A DNA stretch of 64,000 bases from Methanothrix sp. (GCA_025361645.1 JANYKI010000093.1:1-64000); one strand, 5' to 3'; positions 46,383 to 56,507 are shown, counted from the first letter of the stretch. Program-made: numbers and translations. Notes: generated from the letters alone by a model not told the origin.

Positions 46383-46671
46383 AGCGGTAGAGTCAAGGCT
46401 AATAAAATTTGGGCCGCGTGGTGCGCCGCCATAGTTTCACTTTTTAACGCAAATTATTTTCGAGCGATGACGGCGAGACGAAGTGCTATGCAAATCAGAA
46501 TCTATCGAGCAATTACGGGACGTAAACAGGTAGCAACCGGGCGTTATGAATTGTTATGAACTTTTCTTAAACAAATTTAAATAGAAAATATACCGAATAT
46601 ACATTAAAGATTAAATCCTTATGGTGGATTCAGGTTGAATGCATCTAATGACGCTTTAAGGAGAATAAAAC
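46383..46671 (+). other. Gap of 289 bases, no gene seen
   Basis: AT-rich with TTTAAATAGAAAATATA (about 46576-46592) as a possible promoter for the next small gene. No RNA gene or clear structure. Confidence 0.3.
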
Positions 46672-46698
46672 GTGTTTAATACTGAAAGGAAGAATGAA

Positions 46699-46938
46699 AT
46701 GGGAGAAGCTGAGGTAGCGATATGCCCTCTGTGCGATTTACGGGTAGAATTTATAGGTGCTCCGATGGTTAGGTGTTATTCGACAGGAGAAACGTACGAA
46801 CCAGTGAAAATTAGATGGACTCAGAAATCAAAGATCCCGAAAGAAACCGGCTACGATGTGGAGAATATAAGGGGAAATGACAAGGTGCAAGATTTCTTGC
46901 CTAATGCACATCTGCAGGTAGATGAGATCGAAGCGTGA
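46699..46938 (+). CDS. Small zinc-ribbon-like protein of unknown function
   Basis: 79 residues beginning EAEVAICPLCDLRVEFIGAP, with a single CPLC knuckle and one later Cys (VRCYSTGE), so a metal site would need a partner. AGGAAG precedes the ATG at 46699; GTG at 46672 is an alternative. The acidic C-terminus reads NAHLQVDEIEA. Not recognised; no homologue can be named. Hypothetical but plausible by frame and ribosome site. Confidence 0.4.
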   Translation: MGEAEVAICPLCDLRVEFIGAPMVRCYSTGETYEPVKIRWTQKSKIPKETGYDVENIRGNDKVQDFLPNAHLQVDEIEA

Positions 46939-47011
46939 ATCCTTGTTGGATGCAACCTCTTTTTCAGAGGAACATATAATTTAGAAAAAAGATTTATTTA
47001 TACAGAAGCGT

Positions 47012-47134
47012 TTACTCGCAGGTATCGAGCAGACTCTTCTTCTTGCCGCCTCTCTTGTCACCGAGTTTGATGGGCTCAACTTTTGCTTCCGGCTCTTCTT
47101 TCTTCTCTACTACCTTTTTTTCGTGGTGTGTCAT
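47012..47134 (-). CDS. 40-residue charged protein ending in DTCE, after the AhbC gene
   Basis: A very short frame: MTHHEKKVVEKKEEPEAKVE, then PIKLGDKRGGKKKSLLDTCE. GAGG lies eight bases before the ATG and an oligo-T run follows the stop, so it has the marks of a real gene. It is lysine/glutamate rich with two glycines and a single Cys two residues from the end. It lies about 110 bases downstream of the AhbC-type radical-SAM gene on the same strand and could share its transcript. Function unknown; a small cofactor, carrier or modified peptide is possible. Confidence 0.55.
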   Translation of the reverse strand: MTHHEKKVVEKKEEPEAKVEPIKLGDKRGGKKKSLLDTCE

Positions 47135-47242
47135 TTTGCTAGCCTCATTTTATTCTTGCAACTGATCTTAATTATAACTTCCGGTGGACAATATTAGAAA
47201 AACCACAATGTGCAATATGGCGCCGGAAAAATAAAAATTTGT

Positions 47243-48403
47243 TCAGAGGCTCTTCTGGTCGATAATGCAGGTGGGATCCTCCGCCAATATGTCTCCATGA
47301 TAGTAGTAGGCCTTCTGGCGGCATCCTCCGCACAGATCCAGGTATTCGCAACTTCCGCAGGCGCCTTTAAGGTTGGACTTGATACCCCGCAGCGCCAGTA
47401 GCTCCGCACAAGGGTGATCGATCCAGATATCCCGGAAGGAGCGCTCCCGTACATTGCCCACCACCACCTGGGGCATGAAGTGGCAGGGATGCACATCCCC
47501 TCGCTGATTGATGTTGGCCACCTTCACTCCCGTGGAGCAGCCGCCCGCATTGGTCAGCAACTTATGCACGCTCTCGCGCCGGGGATCGTCCTTTAATAGC
47601 TCCAGCAGATAGGCTCCATCCATGGGCGAGTCCGTGGTCAGAATCTCAATGTTCTCGCCTTTCAGCTCCTCGGCCGCTTCGGCCAGCAGGCGGATAACGC
47701 TGCGCCGCTGCTCGGGCGTGACGTCCCTGTCGGCCATGCCCGCCCCCCGGCCTGTGGGAACAAGATGGTAGAGACAGAATCGGGGGATGTTCTCCTGCAC
47801 TGCCAGGCTTAACAGAGCCGGAACATCCTGCCAGTTGTCACGGGTGAGCGTGAGGCGCAGCCCCGTCTTCAGGCCGGCGTCGCGGGCGTTCTTCAGTCCC
47901 TGCAAGGCCCGGGCATGCGCCCCATTCACGCCCCGAAAGGCGTCGTGGCTCTGCGCAGAAGCGGAGTCCAGGCTCACCCCTACGTATCTGATCTGGGCCT
48001 CCGCCAGAATCCTGGCCACCTCCGGGGTAATCAGGGTTCCATTGGTGGAGATGACTGTGCGTAGGCCCACCTCGCGGGCGTGGAAGGCCAGTGCATAGAA
48101 ATTGCGACTGAGAAGAGGCTCGCCGCCCGTGAAGATGAGGATGGGCACCTTCATCTCGGCCAGTTCATCCACCAGATGTATGCCCTCTTCCAGAGACATT
48201 TCCTCTCGCGCCTCATGGCCGGCATCCATGTAGCAGTGCTGGCAGGCCAGGTTGCAATGCTGGGTTAAATTCCACATCACGACGGGTTTGGACTGGGCCG
48301 AGAACCTGAGCAAATCAGGCGGCAGATTCTGGCATGACTCGGAAGCGCGCAGCGCCTCCCAAACAGTGGCCTGATCCGCCAGGGCTTTGGAAAATATTAT
48401 CAT
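47243..48403 (-). CDS. ahbC: Radical-SAM heme-biosynthesis enzyme, AhbC/NirJ-like
   Basis: 386 residues. The radical-SAM triad is CNLACQHC (near residue 53, CX3CX2C), GGEPLLSR binds SAM, and a C-terminal SPASM-like Cys set includes CSTGVKVANI, HPCHF, CGSCEYLDLCGGC and PTCI for extra clusters. Its neighbours (hemL, hemC, cobA-hemD) fix it in tetrapyrrole synthesis. AhbC removes acetate side groups of didecarboxysiroheme, on the archaeal path to heme; AhbD, the last step, is the alternative. VVMWNLTQHCNLACQHCY fits AhbC better. The ATG follows the previous stop directly. Confidence 0.75.
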   Translation of the reverse strand: MIIFSKALADQATVWEALRASESCQNLPPDLLRFSAQSKPVVMWNLTQHCNLACQHCYMDAGHEAREEMSLEEGIHLVDELAEMKVPILIFTGGEPLLSRNFYALAFHAREVGLRTVISTNGTLITPEVARILAEAQIRYVGVSLDSASAQSHDAFRGVNGAHARALQGLKNARDAGLKTGLRLTLTRDNWQDVPALLSLAVQENIPRFCLYHLVPTGRGAGMADRDVTPEQRRSVIRLLAEAAEELKGENIEILTTDSPMDGAYLLELLKDDPRRESVHKLLTNAGGCSTGVKVANINQRGDVHPCHFMPQVVVGNVRERSFRDIWIDHPCAELLALRGIKSNLKGACGSCEYLDLCGGCRQKAYYYHGDILAEDPTCIIDQKSL

Positions 48404-49864
48404 TTATCCTGTCTTCTCCTGCAAAACGGCAAGCATAGCCTCAAAGGTAAATTTGTCCGGCATCACGTCCACTTCTACGCCAAGCCTTGTCAGCTCTTCT
48501 GCGGTGGGCTTGCCGATGACAGCGACTATGCCGGCGGCGAGAGCCAGACGTAGCTGTTTTTCCAGGCCCATCGCTCTGGCTCTTTCGATCAGATAGCGAG
48601 CTGTAGAGGAGCTGGTGAAGGCAAAAATGTCCACGCTTCTCGCCCTCTTTATCAGTTCGTCCAGGCGGGTGTCCCCGGAGGGCACAACCTCGTAAAGGGC
48701 AATGTCATCCACAAAGAGGCCCGCCGCCCTCAATCCCTCCGAGAGGTACAAGCTACCCTGCGCGCTGCGCAGGAAGATTATGCTCCGGCATTTTCCCTGC
48801 AGCATCTTCTCCATTCCTGCCGAGCTGTACTCCTCCGGCACCAGTGCCGTCAATCCCTGCTTGGCCAATGCCAGGGCGGTCTTGGGCCCAATGGCCACGA
48901 TCATCTTTTCCGATAATGCCTTGCCAATGGCGGGGCTTTGTAGTGCCATCTTCACACCATTGGCGCTGGTAAAAGCCACGCATTCAGCTCTTCTCAGCCG
49001 CTCCAGCAGATCTTCGGGCAAAGGCTTTTCCGCCAGAGTAATGGCCGGAGCCTGGATCGGTGCGAAGCCATAGCTCTCAGCCAGGTCCGCCGACTCCTTC
49101 TGCTGGGCAGCGGGCCGGAGAATAGCGATCTTCTTTTGCCCCAGCTTCTTCGCCAGCAAGACCACCTCGCCTACTACCAGTATGGCCGGCGACTCGATCC
49201 TTGCCTCTTTAGCCTTTTCGACTATACCGGCCAGCGTTGCTGAGATCATCCTTTGCTCCGGCCAGCCTCCCTTTTCAACCATGGCCGCCGGAGTTTGGGG
49301 CGATTTTCCGGCTTTTATCAGGGCCGTCACATTCTGCTCCAGGTGGGAGACGCCCATCAGGACAACTAGAGTTCCGCCCAGGGCGGCAATGGCCGCCCAG
49401 TCCAGTGGCGTCTCTTTTCCTGGTTCCTCGTGGCCGGTCACAATGATCAGCGAAGAGGCCACACCCCGGTGGGTTACGGGAATTCCGGCCAGCTCGGGAG
49501 CGGCAATGGAGGAGGTAACGCCTGGCACAACCTCAAAGGGTATGCCTTTTTCCTGCAAGGCCAGCGCCTCCTCTCCGCCCCGGCCAAAGAGGTAGGGATC
49601 GCCGCCCTTTAGCCGCACCACGATGTTTCCAGCTTCCGCTTTCTCGATGAGAAGCTGGTTGATGCCCTCCTGAGTCAGCTTGTGTCTGCCCGCATTTTTA
49701 CCCACGTCTATCAATTCCGCTTTAACCCCTTCCAGCATCCTGGGGTCAAGCAGCCGGTCGAATAGGACCACATCTGCAAGGCCAAGCAGCCTTTTCGCCT
49801 TCAAGGTCATGAGCTCGGGATCACCAGGGCCAGCTCCCACCAGATAAACCTTACCGCGTGCCAA
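48404..49864 (-). CDS. cobA: Uroporphyrinogen III methylase fused to uroporphyrinogen III synthase
   Basis: 486 residues. N-terminal half (to about 240): VYLVGAGPGDPELMTLKA, VVRLKGGDPYLFGRGGEEA and VVPGVTSSIAAPEL, the precorrin-2-forming methyltransferase. C-terminal half: HemD, with VAFTSANGVKMAL, IVAIGPKTALALAKQGL and IFAFTSSSTARYLIERA. The fusion makes uroporphyrinogen III and channels it to precorrin-2, precursor of siroheme, heme (via Ahb), cobalamin and coenzyme F430. It overlaps hemC by 14 bases. Confidence 0.95.
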   Translation of the reverse strand: MARGKVYLVGAGPGDPELMTLKAKRLLGLADVVLFDRLLDPRMLEGVKAELIDVGKNAGRHKLTQEGINQLLIEKAEAGNIVVRLKGGDPYLFGRGGEEALALQEKGIPFEVVPGVTSSIAAPELAGIPVTHRGVASSLIIVTGHEEPGKETPLDWAAIAALGGTLVVLMGVSHLEQNVTALIKAGKSPQTPAAMVEKGGWPEQRMISATLAGIVEKAKEARIESPAILVVGEVVLLAKKLGQKKIAILRPAAQQKESADLAESYGFAPIQAPAITLAEKPLPEDLLERLRRAECVAFTSANGVKMALQSPAIGKALSEKMIVAIGPKTALALAKQGLTALVPEEYSSAGMEKMLQGKCRSIIFLRSAQGSLYLSEGLRAAGLFVDDIALYEVVPSGDTRLDELIKRARSVDIFAFTSSSTARYLIERARAMGLEKQLRLALAAGIVAVIGKPTAEELTRLGVEVDVMPDKFTFEAMLAVLQEKTG

Positions 49865-50768
49865 ATTCCTTCACCGCCTCGTCTACCAGCTCTCTTCCAC
49901 CATTCTTCATGAGCCTAATCCCCATATCTTCTGCCCCGACCAGGGGATCTTCATGCAATGAGATTTTTTCATCCAATCGCACAAACCTCTTGCCGTCCAA
50001 GGAGAGCACCTCAGCCAGGACACGTGCCTGGCCGTTGGAAACAATGGCGTGCACTGCCATAGGCACCACGCAGCCGCCTCCCACCGTCTCCAGGATCTTG
50101 CGCTCGATCATGGTCTCGGTTCTGCTGTGCGCATCATCCAGTGATCGGGAATAAAATTCGGCCTTCGATCCCTTCCTGGCTACGACTATTATCGTTCCCT
50201 GGTTGGCGGAGGGAACGAACCTCTCTCCATCCAGCGGCACATAATCCCTCTCCAGCCCCATCCTCTCGAGACCAGCCTTGGCCAGGACTATGGCATCGTA
50301 GTCCCCCTCATCCAGTTTGCGCATTCTAGTTTGCAGATTTCCTCGCAAGTTTGTTATCTTCAGATCGGGCCTGGCCCGGCGTAGCTGCGCCGTGCGCCGC
50401 ATGCTGGAGGTGCCTACGGTTGCCCCCTCTTTTAGCTCTTCTAAACATTTCGTCGAGCCGTCCCTGCAGAGCATTATATCATAGGGCGAATCGCGTTTCA
50501 AGATCGCGGCGATCGTCAGCTCTTCCGGCCTTTTTGTGGGCAGGTCCTTCATGCTGTGCACGGCTAAATCGATCTCGCCGCTGAGCATGCGTTCGTCAAT
50601 CTCTGCCACGAAGACGCCAAAGCCGGTGAGCTGGTGCAAAGGCTTGTCCAGGAAGACATCCCCGCTAGTCTTGACTAAGATCAGCTCCGTTTCTATGCTC
50701 AGGGATTGAAGCTTATCTTGCACAATCTGGGTCTGGCGAAGTGCCAGAGGGCTACCCCGGCTCCCCAC
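49851..50768 (-). CDS. hemC: Porphobilinogen deaminase
   Basis: 305 residues. It links four porphobilinogens into hydroxymethylbilane. It opens GSRGSPLALRQTQIVQDKL, has VHSMKDLPTKRPEELTIAAI, the hallmark RLDRAQ-like tract GTSSMRRTAQLRRARPDL, and the Cys that carries the dipyrromethane cofactor in GGGCVVPMAVHA. The start is GTG at 50768, placed three bases after the hemL stop; no ATG is available near it. Confidence 0.95.
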   Translation of the reverse strand: MGSRGSPLALRQTQIVQDKLQSLSIETELILVKTSGDVFLDKPLHQLTGFGVFVAEIDERMLSGEIDLAVHSMKDLPTKRPEELTIAAILKRDSPYDIMLCRDGSTKCLEELKEGATVGTSSMRRTAQLRRARPDLKITNLRGNLQTRMRKLDEGDYDAIVLAKAGLERMGLERDYVPLDGERFVPSANQGTIIVVARKGSKAEFYSRSLDDAHSRTETMIERKILETVGGGCVVPMAVHAIVSNGQARVLAEVLSLDGKRFVRLDEKISLHEDPLVGAEDMGIRLMKNGGRELVDEAVKEFGTR

Positions 50769-50770
50769 GA

Positions 50771-52039
50771 TCAGCTTTTCAGACAGGACTTAATCGCCTC
50801 CAGAGTGGTTTGTATGACTTCTGGGCTATGGGCTGCCGATATGAAATCAGTTTCATACTGGCTGGGGGTAAGGAAAATGCCGGCATCGAGCATGCGACGG
50901 AAAAAGGCTAGATAGCCAGCCTTGTCGCATTTCAGGGCCTGGGTATAATTATGAGGCTCTTCTCCAAAGAATATCTTGAACATGGAGGCGATGCCCACCA
51001 CGCTGTAGCCCAGCCGCAGGTCGTCCACAATCTCTTGCAGCCCCTTCCTCATCTGCATTCCAGTGTCATTGAGCCTCTCCAGAACATTTTCCTTCTCCAT
51101 GATGTCCAGGGTGGCCATGCCGGCGGCTAAAGAGACTGGACTGCCGTTGAAGGTTCCTGCCTGGTAGATGCCGCCGCCGGGCGCCACCTGCTCCATTAGA
51201 TCGCGCCGGCCGCCAAAGATGCCCACGGGAAAGCCCCCCCCGATGATCTTGCCTAAAGTGGTGAGATCAGGCTTTATGCCAAAGTGCTCTTGTGCACCGC
51301 CCAGGGATAGCCGGAAGCCGGTTATGACCTCGTCGAAGATGAGAAGCACATCATGCTCCTCTGTAAGTCGTCGCACGCCCTCCAGGTAACCCGGCTCCGG
51401 CAGCACCGGACCGATGTTGCCCAAGACGGGCTCCATGATCAGGCAGGCCATCTGGCAGGGATTGCTCCGGAGTACGCTCTCCAGGGCCTCCAGATCATTG
51501 TAGGGCACCTGCAAAGTGTTTTTGGCCGTGTCCATAGGCACGCCCCGTGAATCGGGAATGCCCAAAGTCGTAGCTCCCGAGCCGGCCTTCACCAGGACGC
51601 TGTCATGTGCCCCGTGAAAGCCGCCTTCTATCTTGATGATTTTATCCCGGCCTGTAGCGCCGCGCGCCACGCGAATGGCTGCCATGGTGGCCTCCGTGCC
51701 GGAGCTGACGAACCTCGCCATTTCCATGCTGGGATAAAGCCGGGTGATTCTCTCTGCGGCGGTAACCTCCAGTTGGGAGGGGGTTCCATAAAGCCAGCCA
51801 CGGCTCATCTGATCAGTCACAGCCCGTACAATGGCAGGATGGCGGTGGCCCAGGATCATGGGTCCGTATGCTAAGCAGTAATCGATGAACCTGTTGTCAT
51901 CGGCATCCCATAGATAGGGGCCATCTGCTCGGGCCGTGTAAAAGGGGCAGGGTGAGATGGCGCGCACGGGGCTGGATACGCCGCCGGGCATCAGCTTTTT
52001 GGCGCAATCAAAGAGACGGATGGAAGAATTAAGATGCAT
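50771..52039 (-). CDS. hemL: Glutamate-1-semialdehyde 2,1-aminomutase
   Basis: 422 residues, PLP enzyme making 5-aminolevulinate by the C5 path. [20 protein letters not shown] and [19 protein letters not shown] are family signatures, and [20 protein letters not shown] holds the PLP lysine. ATG at 52039 is chosen over one 11 codons earlier. It is the first gene of the tetrapyrrole unit in this window; hemA and hemB are not present here. Confidence 0.95.
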   Translation of the reverse strand: MHLNSSIRLFDCAKKLMPGGVSSPVRAISPCPFYTARADGPYLWDADDNRFIDYCLAYGPMILGHRHPAIVRAVTDQMSRGWLYGTPSQLEVTAAERITRLYPSMEMARFVSSGTEATMAAIRVARGATGRDKIIKIEGGFHGAHDSVLVKAGSGATTLGIPDSRGVPMDTAKNTLQVPYNDLEALESVLRSNPCQMACLIMEPVLGNIGPVLPEPGYLEGVRRLTEEHDVLLIFDEVITGFRLSLGGAQEHFGIKPDLTTLGKIIGGGFPVGIFGGRRDLMEQVAPGGGIYQAGTFNGSPVSLAAGMATLDIMEKENVLERLNDTGMQMRKGLQEIVDDLRLGYSVVGIASMFKIFFGEEPHNYTQALKCDKAGYLAFFRRMLDAGIFLTPSQYETDFISAAHSPEVIQTTLEAIKSCLKS

Positions 52040-52251
52040 GAGAAGAGCTACCCTGCGGGGCAGATTAATCAAACTTGCGAGCCGTTCATGCTGCTACTAT
52101 TATTATTTACGAAAAGTATATATAATATCAACTACAATCCTAACTATATTAGTATTATAAGTGTGTAATAAGAATTAATGCGGCTAAAGAGGCGAGTTGG
52201 TCCGGTGGCGTAGTAATAAAATAATATATATGTTAGAAGGGATGGCACGAG

Positions 52252-53463
52252 TTAGGGGTTTGCTGCCTGCCACCCCGCCTCTTCCACTTTTTTGATGACC
52301 ATGCGTAGCGGCTGATTTGTCTCGTCAGCTATTCTCTTGCAGTCTTCATACTCGGGCTTGACGCTTAGAAGTTCGCCATCCATGCGGCTCACCTTCACCT
52401 GAACGGAGTAGATATGGTCGCATATCTCCACCGGCACATTTCTTTGTTCTCGCTCCGCTACCAGGCGGTGAATGCTGGGAAAAACACGCACGCCCAGGGA
52501 GCCCGTCTCCCGGATCATAACTTTAGCCAGCAATTCCGTATCCTCTGCCCTGGCAATGGCCCTGATCACAAATCCGGCACGTCCTTTCTTCATCAGGGCA
52601 GGCAGAACGGAGACGTCCAAAGCTCCGGCCTGCATAAGCCGCTCTATCAAATGGCCCAGTACCTCGCCCGTCACATCGTCCACATTGGTCTCCAGCTGCA
52701 CAATGCGGTTCCCCTGCGGTCCGTGATTTGGCCTTGCCTCCGTCCGGGGGGCAGGGAGCGTTTTTGCAGCTATGGCCCGCAGCACATTGGGTAGGGTCAG
52801 CTCCTTTTTACCTGCGCCGTAGCCCACCTTCTCTGCCCGGATGAGTGGGAAGTCCGGCACAAATTCATCGACCAGAGTTGCCAGCAGGGCTGCGCCCGTT
52901 GGCGTTAGCAGCTCCTCTTCTACCGGCCCCCCTTTCCAGGGTATTTCATGAGATCGCAAGATCTCCAGTGCCGCCGGCCCGGGTATGGCAAGCAGGCCGT
53001 GCGCCGACTGCACATAGCCTCCACCCACAGATACCGGCCGGGAAAAAACGTGCTCTGCAGCCAGGCTTTGCAGCGCGGCAGAGGATCCGGCGATGTCGGC
53101 CAGCGCATCCAGGGCGCCTATCTCATGAAACCGAACCTGTTCCTCGGCCACGCCGTGCACCCGACCCTCTGCCTCGGCCAGGGTGTCCAAAGTGACAAGG
53201 GCATCTTCCAGGGCTTTTCCTCTCAGGCTGGAGCCCTGCAGAATGGATTTGGCCTCGTCCATGGATTGGTATCTTCGGTTCGAGATCACATGGGCCCGGC
53301 AGGCCATGATGTGGCTCTTTTCCTGGCGGGAGACTTCAAGACGGCAGCCCACGGACTCTACGGCCCGGCGGACAGCATCGACATCCGCCCCAAGGTCCAG
53401 GAGAGAGGCCATGATCATGTCTCCGGAGGCTCCAGCGCTTGGGTCGAAGAGGAGGACTTTCAT
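52252..53463 (-). CDS. larC: LarC-family protein (COG1641), nickel-pincer cofactor type
   Basis: 403 residues from ATG at 53463. KVLLFDPSAGASGDMIMASL is the family opening, followed by VRFHEIGALDALADIAGSSA, PAALEILRSHEIPWKGG and ELLTPTGAALLATL. LarC inserts nickel into the pincer nucleotide of lactate racemase; in methanogens the family is conserved and its exact role is unclear. It stands alone; no larB or larE is nearby. Confidence 0.88.
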   Translation of the reverse strand: MKVLLFDPSAGASGDMIMASLLDLGADVDAVRRAVESVGCRLEVSRQEKSHIMACRAHVISNRRYQSMDEAKSILQGSSLRGKALEDALVTLDTLAEAEGRVHGVAEEQVRFHEIGALDALADIAGSSAALQSLAAEHVFSRPVSVGGGYVQSAHGLLAIPGPAALEILRSHEIPWKGGPVEEELLTPTGAALLATLVDEFVPDFPLIRAEKVGYGAGKKELTLPNVLRAIAAKTLPAPRTEARPNHGPQGNRIVQLETNVDDVTGEVLGHLIERLMQAGALDVSVLPALMKKGRAGFVIRAIARAEDTELLAKVMIRETGSLGVRVFPSIHRLVAEREQRNVPVEICDHIYSVQVKVSRMDGELLSVKPEYEDCKRIADETNQPLRMVIKKVEEAGWQAANP

Positions 53464-53524
53464 AGCTCGCATTATCTTGCTATGCCGTTAAAAACAAATT
53501 GGTCCTGAATATCTATTTGCGATC

Positions 53525-55093
53525 TCATTTCTTCCAGAACTCCGGTAACAGCAGCACCAGTGCCGTCACTATCTCCAATCGCCCGATCCACATGCAAAAG
53601 AAGAGCAACATCTTGCCGGCAGGATGGACCTCTGCGAAGCTGAATGTCGGCCCTACCATGCCAAAGCCCGGCCCCACGTTGCCAAGTGTCGTGGCAACCG
53701 CAGAGAGGATGGTCTCGATGGTCATGCGCGGTTCATTGTAGGAGATAATGGCCAAAAGCAGCGATGCCATGGCGAAGATAAAGATATACGTGGCCACAAA
53801 TATATTGCTGGGCCGGAGAATTTCATCCTTTACCGGGACACCGCCAAGCTTCAGAGGAATGACGGCTTTTGGGTGAAGGACATGGAGCAGCTCCCGGTAT
53901 CCGCTCTTTAATACTAATAATATTCTTACAACCTTTATAGCTCCCCCGGTAGATCCTGCGCAGGCACCGATGATCATAAGCGATAGCAGCGTGTACTTGG
54001 CCGCTGCCGTCCACTTATCGAAGTTGTCTGTGGCAAAGCCGGTGGTGGTCATGATGGTGACCACCTGGAAGCCGGCCAACTGGATCTTTCTAAAGATATC
54101 GCCCTCCAATCCGCCCCAGAGGACGATAATTATCGTCGTCGCCAGCACGATCAAGGTATAGAATCTGAACTCGGCATCCTTGAACAGGGCCTTTCGATCG
54201 GAGTTTAGCACCTTGTAGTGCAGGGCGAAGTTGGCCCCGGCTAAGAAACAGAACAGAGTGATGATGGCATCAATGATCCAGCTCTTGTAGGCCATGATGC
54301 TCTGGCCCTGCGGTGAGAAGCCACCCGTGGCCATGGAGGCAAAGGTATTGCAAAAAGAGTCGAAGAGGGGCATTTTTGCCAGGTAGAGAAGCACGATCTC
54401 AGCTACTGTCAGGAGGATATAAACCACCCAGAGCAGTTGGGCGGTCTGTTTAATGCGCGGCGTGAGAGCATCCTTATCCGGGCCGGGCACCTCTGCCCGG
54501 TAGAGCTGGCGTCCCGCCACGCCCAGGCGAGGCAGTATGGCCACGAATAATAGTATTATCCCCATTCCGCCCAGCCACTGAGCAAAGGACCTCCAGAAGA
54601 GAAGGCCCATATAGGTCTTGTCAGGTCTGCTGCTGATCTGGGGCAATGTGCTGTTGGCCGTCAGGCTCCCTAAGCCCTGCTCCAGGTGGTGCGCCAGGCT
54701 GCCGTTGGCCAGAGTCGAATTGATGATCCAGTACCCTTGGGCATTTGACTCTGTGAGTATGGAGGAGCCTGTAGTGGTAAAGGCGGACATGGACTCAAAA
54801 AGGCCGTCGATGAGGCTGATTCCCAGGAAGACGTAAGGCAGTGCACCGAAGAAGGCCGCACCCAGCCACCCCAAAGAGACAAGGGCAAAGCCCTCTTTGA
54901 GGCCCGGTTCCTCCTTGGTGGAGAGCCTTCCTAAAATTATTCCTGTGGCGAGAGTAAGAAGAGAGGTTAAGGCAAAGGCGATGACGCCTCCTGTCTCTCC
55001 ATAATAGGCGGCAACGGCCCCCGGAACCAGCAGCAATACTGCCAAAATTTTAAGAAGCGACGCAAATAGCCGAAGAAATACCCTGATTCTCAT
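53525..55093 (-). CDS. trkH: TrkH-type potassium transporter subunit 1
   Basis: 522 residues from ATG at 55093 with about ten hydrophobic helices. Four selectivity loops follow the TrkH pattern: ESMSAFTTTGSSI, FCNTFASMATGGFSP, MTTTGFATDNFDKW and SAVATTLGNVGPGFGMVGPT. It pairs with TrkA to import K+ driven by the cation gradient. Last gene of the trkH-trkA-trkH unit; 93 bases from trkA. Confidence 0.93.
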   Translation of the reverse strand: MRIRVFLRLFASLLKILAVLLLVPGAVAAYYGETGGVIAFALTSLLTLATGIILGRLSTKEEPGLKEGFALVSLGWLGAAFFGALPYVFLGISLIDGLFESMSAFTTTGSSILTESNAQGYWIINSTLANGSLAHHLEQGLGSLTANSTLPQISSRPDKTYMGLLFWRSFAQWLGGMGIILLFVAILPRLGVAGRQLYRAEVPGPDKDALTPRIKQTAQLLWVVYILLTVAEIVLLYLAKMPLFDSFCNTFASMATGGFSPQGQSIMAYKSWIIDAIITLFCFLAGANFALHYKVLNSDRKALFKDAEFRFYTLIVLATTIIIVLWGGLEGDIFRKIQLAGFQVVTIMTTTGFATDNFDKWTAAAKYTLLSLMIIGACAGSTGGAIKVVRILLVLKSGYRELLHVLHPKAVIPLKLGGVPVKDEILRPSNIFVATYIFIFAMASLLLAIISYNEPRMTIETILSAVATTLGNVGPGFGMVGPTFSFAEVHPAGKMLLFFCMWIGRLEIVTALVLLLPEFWKK

Positions 55094-55186
55094 CGAATAA
55101 TAACACCCCAGGAGACCTGAGGGCATCCTCCTTTTGTCGGCAACTCTTCTTTCTCCCTGCTATAAAAAATATGTGCCTGGATTGAA

Positions 55187-56506
55187 TCAGGATACGAAGA
55201 GCTTCTTTACCTTGGAGACGACCTCCGGCATAGACATCACAAAGACGCGGTCTCCTTCCTTGACCTTGAAGTCGTCATCTGGCATCATAGGTTTTCCATC
55301 TCTCAAGATCATGCCCACCATGGAGTCCTTGGGCAGCTCTTTGGAGACGCTCTTTCCTATGATTTTGGCTCCGGCCTTGGCTATGAAATCCACCAGCTCC
55401 ATTCTCTCGTCGCTGAGAGTGATCACCTCTTCTCCTCCGCTCACCCTCTGCAGCACGGCATCAGCAGTTACCTGCCCTGGGCTGACTGCTCTGTCCACTC
55501 CCACCAGCTCGAAGAGCTTTATGTAATCATACCTGTTTACCCGGGAGAGGATTTTTTTTGCACCCAGTTGCTTGGCGAGCAAAGAGCAGAGCAGGTTCTT
55601 TTCATCCAGGCCGGTGACAGCGAAGACCACATCCATATATTCAGTACCCTCCTCTTTCAAGAGCGAGATATCAGTTCCGTCTCCATTGAGGATCATTGTA
55701 CTGGAGAGCTTGTCTGCAATCTCTATGCATCGCTCTGTATTTACTTCGATCAGTTTCACATCCAGTCCCATCTTCTCCAGCCGGTTCGCCAGGTAAAATC
55801 CAACCATTCCACCTCCGACGATCAGGGCCTTATGTGGTGAGGACTCTTCGTGAAGCATTCTTCTCAGTTCGGGAAGGGATTTAGGGTCGCAAAGGAGGAA
55901 AAGGTGATCATTGGACATGATCAGATCTCCTTCTAAAGGAATGCTGATATCTCCTTTTCTGTTTATGGCCATGATTTTGCAGCCATCCGGAAGGTTGACC
56001 TTGACCTCACCCACCGGCCCTTGCAGAGGCATTTCCTCGGTGACTTTGAACTCGATCAGCTCGACCTTGCCCCCTGCCAGCTCCCTATCCAGGAGCATGG
56101 ATGGAAAATAAAGAGATCTTGCCATATCCTCAGCCATGGCCAGCTCCGGACAGATCATGTAGCTTATGCCTATCTCTTTTCGATCCTGGACCGGCTGATC
56201 AATATACTCTGGATTGCTGACTCTGGCAATAGTCTGGCGCACGCCGAGGTGGCTGGCTATGATGCAGGTGATCACATTCGCCTCATCGTTGCCGGTCACA
56301 GCTACTACTATATCCGCTTTCTTGATGCCGGCCATAATGAGCAGACGGGCATTGGCGGAATTGCCTTGCAAGACCTTCACGTCCATGTTCTGCAGCCTGG
56401 CACAGGCAGCCGGGTCCTTGTCTATGACGGTTACATCATGATCCGCGTAAAGCTCGCTGGCTATGAGAAAACCTACCTCGCCAGCTCCGGTAATCAAGAT
56501 ACGCAT
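55187..56506 (-). CDS. trkA: TrkA, NAD-binding potassium-uptake regulator
   Basis: 439 residues with two RCK_N/RCK_C pairs: ILITGAGEVGFLIASELYAD, then GLDVKLIEVNTERC in the second (ALIVGGGMVGFYLANRLEK). RCK_C regions LIEFKVTEEMPLQGPVGEV and FIAKAGAKIIGKSVSKE. It forms a ring that gates TrkH in response to NADH/ATP. It starts one base before the first trkH stop region, between two TrkH subunits. Confidence 0.95.
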   Translation of the reverse strand: MRILITGAGEVGFLIASELYADHDVTVIDKDPAACARLQNMDVKVLQGNSANARLLIMAGIKKADIVVAVTGNDEANVITCIIASHLGVRQTIARVSNPEYIDQPVQDRKEIGISYMICPELAMAEDMARSLYFPSMLLDRELAGGKVELIEFKVTEEMPLQGPVGEVKVNLPDGCKIMAINRKGDISIPLEGDLIMSNDHLFLLCDPKSLPELRRMLHEESSPHKALIVGGGMVGFYLANRLEKMGLDVKLIEVNTERCIEIADKLSSTMILNGDGTDISLLKEEGTEYMDVVFAVTGLDEKNLLCSLLAKQLGAKKILSRVNRYDYIKLFELVGVDRAVSPGQVTADAVLQRVSGGEEVITLSDERMELVDFIAKAGAKIIGKSVSKELPKDSMVGMILRDGKPMMPDDDFKVKEGDRVFVMSMPEVVSKVKKLFVS

Positions 56507-56507
56507 G

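Noticed and set aside
52073-52251. RNA gene in the gap before hemL
   Set aside because: AT-rich sequence without cloverleaf or stable stems; it looks like a plain promoter region.
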